A DNA stretch of 64,000 nt from an uncultured Mediterraneibacter sp. (lineage in GTDB: Bacteria; Bacillota; Clostridia; Lachnospirales; Lachnospiraceae), in NCBI GenBank assembly GCA_944376695.1, contig CALWDM010000001.1, positions 114,173-178,172 on the forward strand, given 5' to 3'. Made by a program: the position numbers and the translations under genes. Of the stretch, positions 60,855 through 64,000 are shown one piece after another; the first letter of the stretch is position 1; each line of letters starts with the position of its first letter. Below the pieces are notes generated by a model. It was not told the origin of the DNA. It was given only the letters and a program-made list of their open reading frames with translations, and made no database searches.

Positions 60855-62144
60855 TTACAGTTTCCATTCCAGCCGTCTCAGCACGAGCCTGTCAAACGCC
60901 TTTTTCAGATAGTCCGGAAATCCGGCTTTCTTCACATCTTCCCCGGCAGTAAGTTCTGTTCTCCCGATCTCTCTGCCGTCGATGGAATATACGATATGTC
61001 CGACAGCATCCCCCTTCTTTACCGGTGCGGAAAGATCATTGTTTACCTCTGTCTTTTTCTCCACTTCTGCCAGATTTGCTCCTGTCATATCCAGATAGGA
61101 AAATGTCCCCGAACGCTCCACGCTGACATTTTCCGCGACTCCGCCTTTCACATCCACGCTCTTCACGTCAGGTGAGCTGTCATCTGTATAGAGCTGGCAC
61201 TTGCCGAATCCATGATTTAAAAGCTTAACCGCGTCGGCAAATCTTTCTTTTGAAGTTTCCGCTCCCATGACCACTGCGATCATCTCGATCCCGTTTTTCT
61301 CCCCTGTCGCTGAAACACAGAACTTCGCCTCGCCTGTGGATCCGGTCTTAAGCCCTGTGGCATACTCATACTGACGGACCAGCTTATTCGTGTTCGTAAG
61401 CCCAAACTCTGACGCGCCTTTGCTTGTATTGTGGGTGATATTTTCCATCCAGATCATCGAATAGTCATGGACCTGGGGATATTTCGTGATCAGCTCCCGC
61501 GACATAAGAGCGATGTCCCTCGCACTCGTCACATGTCCGTCCGCATCCAGGCCGTTGCAGTTCACAAAGTTCGTGTTGTCCATCCCCAGCCCTTTTGCCC
61601 GCTCATTCATCTTCCGGACAAACTCCTCCTCGCTTCCGCATATGTATTCGGCCATTGCCACACAGGCGTCATTCGCGCTCGCTACTGCGATACATTTGAG
61701 CATTGTATCCACAGTCTGGGTCTCCCCTGGCTCCAGAAAGACCTGGGACCCGCCCATGGACGCCGCGTACTCTGAGGTTGTCACCTCATCCTCCAGATGG
61801 ATACTCCCCGCCTCCAGCGCATCAAAAATAAGCAGCATGGTCATGACTTTCGTGACACTTGCCGGAGGGCGCGCTGTATCCGCATCTTTCTCATAGATCA
61901 CAGTGCCCGTGGAAGCTTCCATGAGCACAGCGGACGGAGAGCTGATCTCGATCTCCGCCTGCTGCTCTCCTGCTTTCCCGTCATCTGTCTGCTCTCCGTC
62001 TTCCTGCTGCCCTTCCTCCTGCTGCGGATGATCTGCCTGCTCTCCTTCCTCCGCCAGACTCTCAACCGGAAAACAGATGCACGACAGCGCCAGTGCGATC
62101 CCCAGGACTAATGCCTGGATCCGTTTTATCACCAAACGACTCAT
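60855..62144 (-). CDS. D-alanyl-D-alanine carboxypeptidase (DacF-like)
   Basis: A 429-residue S11-family PBP. A signal peptide (~10-30) is followed by an acidic, Gln/Glu-rich linker (EEGEQADHPQQEEGQQEDGE) before the enzyme domain. Active-site motifs are PPASVTKVM (SxxK), SANDAC (SxN) and LKTGSTG (KTG). The C-terminal PBP5-like domain (APVKKGDAVGHIVYSIDG) ends in an amphipathic, basic helix suited to membrane binding. ATG 62144 follows GAGG. It removes terminal D-Ala and so tunes cross-linking. It is divergent from the J-domain gene. Confidence 0.93.
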   Translation of the reverse strand: MSRLVIKRIQALVLGIALALSCICFPVESLAEEGEQADHPQQEEGQQEDGEQTDDGKAGEQQAEIEISSPSAVLMEASTGTVIYEKDADTARPPASVTKVMTMLLIFDALEAGSIHLEDEVTTSEYAASMGGSQVFLEPGETQTVDTMLKCIAVASANDACVAMAEYICGSEEEFVRKMNERAKGLGMDNTNFVNCNGLDADGHVTSARDIALMSRELITKYPQVHDYSMIWMENITHNTSKGASEFGLTNTNKLVRQYEYATGLKTGSTGEAKFCVSATGEKNGIEMIAVVMGAETSKERFADAVKLLNHGFGKCQLYTDDSSPDVKSVDVKGGVAENVSVERSGTFSYLDMTGANLAEVEKKTEVNNDLSAPVKKGDAVGHIVYSIDGREIGRTELTAGEDVKKAGFPDYLKKAFDRLVLRRLEWKL

Positions 62145-62224
62145 TCCAAAACCTCTTTCAAGATTCGTCTGTTAAAAATATAAGCAGACAACACGGGAAT
62201 TATTCATATTTTCCCCGGGAACAA

Positions 62225-62253
62225 TTGACTTTTCAGAACCCCCGGCGTATATT
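62225..62253 (+). promoter_or_regulatory. SigA-type promoter of the J-domain gene
   Basis: TTGACT (62225-62230), 17-bp spacer, TATATT (62248-62253), 45 bases before the start codon. Confidence 0.7.
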
Positions 62254-62297
62254 AGTCACGGGAGTTATAAATCGTCAATTTAATAAGGAGGTCATCC

Positions 62298-63014
62298 ATG
62301 ACAGTGCGCACTTATTATGATATTTTAGGTGTTTCAAGAGATGCGACATTCGAAGAGATCACGACCGCCAAGAATGCATTGGCTAAGATCTACCATCCCG
62401 ATGCAAATGTACATAAAGATATCGATACCACTGCCCTGATGCAGGAGATCCTGGAAGCATACCGGGTGCTCTCTGATCCCGAGAAGCGCAAAGAGTACAA
62501 CCGGGATACATTCGGCGGGACAGACCGTGTGTTCCGTACTTTCAAAGTAGGCCCCGAAGATGGCGAGGAGGAGGAAAAGACATCCTTTGTCACCTACTGG
62601 AACACAGTCAACCAGCTCAATGACGTCTTGAAAAAGAGCCTTCGCCTGATGGAGCGCGAAGCCCATAAAAAAACTCTTCCCCAGCGGATTTTCAAGAAAA
62701 TAGGGAAAGCCAGGAAAAAGGAAGAGACCTTCCGCGGCAGACAGATCGCAGAACTGTCCATGAAAGCCATCCAGTACATCACAGTTATGAAGATGTCCGG
62801 CATCCCCATGGAATACTGGAACCCGGACGCCATGAACTGGGTTCTGATCCGCTGGGGGCAGAAGCAGTCCACGGATTACCGGGTACTGTTTTCCCGCTAT
62901 GACGCCTTTGTGGAAGAGACAAAATCCGGCACGGAAAAGCTCCGTCTCAAGAACCAGAACCGTCAGTTCCATCACAACTTAAAAAAACTGCTCTCCTACG
63001 CTTTAGAGGCGTAA
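62298..63014 (+). CDS. J-domain protein (DnaJ-like, no zinc finger)
   Basis: A 238-residue co-chaperone-like protein. The N-terminal J-domain (residues ~5-72) has the essential HPD motif in IYHPDANVHKD and YYDILGVSRDATFEE, so it could stimulate a DnaK ATPase. There is no Gly/Phe region or Cys-repeat zinc finger. The remainder (~90-238) is basic and helical, with TLPQRIFKKIGKARKKEETF and a KQSTDYRVLFSRYDAFVEE stretch, and is a family of its own to me. ATG 62298 follows AAGGAGG. The 3' end overlaps the convergent phosphatase gene by 12 bases. Client unknown. Confidence 0.85.
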   Translation: MTVRTYYDILGVSRDATFEEITTAKNALAKIYHPDANVHKDIDTTALMQEILEAYRVLSDPEKRKEYNRDTFGGTDRVFRTFKVGPEDGEEEEKTSFVTYWNTVNQLNDVLKKSLRLMEREAHKKTLPQRIFKKIGKARKKEETFRGRQIAELSMKAIQYITVMKMSGIPMEYWNPDAMNWVLIRWGQKQSTDYRVLFSRYDAFVEETKSGTEKLRLKNQNRQFHHNLKKLLSYALEA

Positions 63015-63467
63015 GAGGCAGTCTTTCAGGAGGGCTTCGCAGCCCTCTTTTACATCTCTGTAAGTATCGTCAAAATTCCCCGTATACCACGGATCAGCAA
63101 TATCCTGACGCTTTCGTTCCGTAAAATCCAGGAGCTTGTATACCTTGTGATCCGGATCATTATTTCCGATGATGCGGCTGATGTTCCGGATATTCCAGGA
63201 GTCCATGCCGATGATGTAATCAAACCTGTCATACTCTTCCCGGCGCATCTGGCGCGCCCGGTGATCCCCGCAGGGGATGCCTGCTTCTTTCAACTTCCGG
63301 CGCGTACCGTGATGGACCGGATTACCGATCTCCTCGCGGCTGGTGGCGGCGGAGTCGATGTGAAAAGAATCGGCAAGACCGGCTTTGGCTGTCAAGTCTT
63401 TCATAACGTATTCCGCCATGGTGGAACGGCAGATGTTGCCGTGGCACACGAAAAGCACTCGTATCAT
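63003..63467 (-). CDS. Low molecular weight protein tyrosine phosphatase
   Basis: A 154-residue phosphatase. The P-loop VCHGNICRST near the N-terminus has the catalytic Cys8 and Arg14 (C-x5-R). The general-acid Asp is in IADPWYTGNFDDTY. Both are intact and the length is normal. It removes phosphate from tyrosine, or possibly arginine, in proteins; the target is unknown and there is no adjacent BY-kinase or McsB. ATG 63467 follows AGGAGG. It overlaps the J-domain gene at its 3' end and carries that gene's terminator within its coding sequence. Confidence 0.94.
   Translation of the reverse strand: MIRVLFVCHGNICRSTMAEYVMKDLTAKAGLADSFHIDSAATSREEIGNPVHHGTRRKLKEAGIPCGDHRARQMRREEYDRFDYIIGMDSWNIRNISRIIGNNDPDHKVYKLLDFTERKRQDIADPWYTGNFDDTYRDVKEGCEALLKDCLLRL
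63029..63051 (+). terminator. Intrinsic terminator of the J-domain gene, inside the phosphatase gene
   Basis: GGAGGGCT, loop TCGC, AGCCCTCT then TTT on the plus strand, 14 bases past the J-domain stop and within the last codons of the convergent phosphatase gene. Confidence 0.7.
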
Positions 63468-63485
63468 ATTTTAAAGTCCTCCTGA

Positions 63486-63644
63486 TTTGCGTTAGTTTGC
63501 CCTGTTTTGCCGCAATTTGCCGGGTATGTAACTGCCGCTGAGATTGTTAAAACAATCACAGAATAAGCAAAACGGGGCAAATCGGGGCAAGTTGAGGCCG
63601 TCAAAAGTAGTAAAAACGTAGTAAGAATGGGGGTGTGTTACTAC
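63486..63644. repeat. 10-bp-phased short repeats around a palindrome
   Basis: TTTGC occurs at 63486, 63496, 63506 and 63516, exactly 10 bp apart. After a palindrome (GATTGTT-aa-AACAATC, 63542-63557) the reverse motif GCAA occurs at 63567, 63577 and 63587, again 10 bp apart. Next come two GTAGTAA copies (63607, 63618) and an inverted TTACTAC (63638-63644). This looks like a multi-site protein-binding region, for example of a recombinase or regulator. Confidence 0.6.
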
Positions 63645-63677
63645 TGCAAATACTTATAAATATTTTCTTTATAGAAT

Positions 63678-63917
63678 TCATCTTTTTATTCTTAGCAATT
63701 CAGGTGCAACGGAGATATCTAATTTTTCTTTATTAATAAATCTCAAAAAATCCTCAATAATTATCGTTATTTCACCTGATAAATCTTGTAATTGCCTTTT
63801 CAGATTCAATTGACTCTTAAAATAGTCGTTATAAACTTCAAATATCACATTTATTACTTCATATAAATGTATACATATGTATCGGTCTATATAATATGCA
63901 TTAATATTAATAACCAT
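63678..63917 (-). CDS. Hypothetical AT-rich ORF, 79 residues
   Basis: A small reading frame in a markedly AT-rich stretch unlike the rest of the window. The product is Ile/Asn/Tyr-rich (MVININAYYIDRYICIHLY at the start) with a helical C-terminal part (LRFINKEKLDISVAPELL). I recognise no family. There is no strong ribosome-binding site before the ATG at 63917, so it may not be translated. The composition, and its place next to the repeats and a GC-rich hairpin, suggest acquired DNA. Confidence 0.35.
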   Translation of the reverse strand: MVININAYYIDRYICIHLYEVINVIFEVYNDYFKSQLNLKRQLQDLSGEITIIIEDFLRFINKEKLDISVAPELLRIKR

Positions 63918-63944
63918 TGGTTTTGTGCAAATAGCGGCCTACTA

Positions 63945-63972
63945 CGGCCGGTTTTGCGGAGCAAAACGGCCG
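63945..63972. other. GC-rich hairpin near the window end
   Basis: CGGCCG-g-TTTTGC and GCAAAACGGCCG pair over 12 bp with one bulged base and a 3-base loop. It lies in GC-rich sequence right after the AT-rich ORF. Role unknown. Confidence 0.55.
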
Positions 63973-64000
63973 CAATGCGAAGCTGAACGGCCAGGGTTCC

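Noticed and set aside
1-64000. CRISPR array, tRNA or rRNA genes
   Set aside because: Reading both strands I saw no regularly spaced repeats with unique spacers, and no tRNA T-arm or rRNA-like sequence.

Overview
The window looks like chromosomal DNA of a spore-forming, anaerobic Bacillota of the Lachnospiraceae type. Supporting signs are an alpha/beta-type small acid-soluble spore protein, YlbJ and GerW sporulation proteins, a complete Rnf complex with an ApbE flavin transferase, a sodium-pumping decarboxylase operon, strong AGGAGG ribosome-binding sites and tightly packed, mostly co-directional genes. By eye the base composition is moderate and even, except for the AT-rich last ~330 bases. 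I cannot name the species. I found no rRNA, tRNA or CRISPR array. Almost all genes are on the minus strand; plus-strand genes are ylbJ, an AraC regulator, rpmB, apbE and a J-domain gene.

Layout. 1-4.9 kb: the 5' part of an rRNA m5C methyltransferase gene, an M23 peptidase, ylbJ, a coiled-coil protein, coaD, rsmD and a spore protein. 5.1-12.0 kb: a sugar locus (PTS EIIBCA, GH32 sucrose-6-P hydrolase, GH36 alpha-galactosidase) with a divergent AraC/MsmR-like regulator. 12.1-16.8 kb: recG, fakA, an Asp23-family gene and rpmB. 16.9-23.6 kb: one giant surface metalloprotease with cohesin-like, transmembrane-hairpin, dockerin, M26 peptidase and beta-helix parts. 23.7-34.4 kb: a long cell-envelope, division and repair run (small membrane protein, gerW, DUF2953, pbpA, ftsW, U32, zapA, ruvAB, Gx transporter, NusG domain II protein).

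34.4-42.1 kb: a possible group II intron remnant, a broken sortase-type surface protein gene, apbE, and rnfCDGEAB in one run. 42.2-49.0 kb: S1, ispH, cmk, a flavoprotein, an RpiR regulator and an M24 peptidase. 49.1-54.4 kb: a biotin-dependent, sodium-pump decarboxylase/transcarboxylase operon. 54.5-54.9 kb: a ~360-nt near-palindromic element. 54.9-63.5 kb: a stand-alone AraC-type HTH, leuA, two D,D-carboxypeptidases flanking scpAB and a phosphoesterase, a J-domain gene and a tyrosine phosphatase. 63.5-64.0 kb: phased short repeats and an AT-rich ORF that may mark the edge of a mobile element.

The most unusual items are the giant protease (cohesin and dockerin in one membrane-hairpin protein), the 360-nt hairpin at the 3' end of the AraC-type gene, a 71-nt hairpin between araC and recG, three convergent gene pairs whose 3' ends overlap and where a terminator-like hairpin lies inside a coding sequence, a lipoprotein-type OadG, and 10-bp-phased inverted repeats at the right end.
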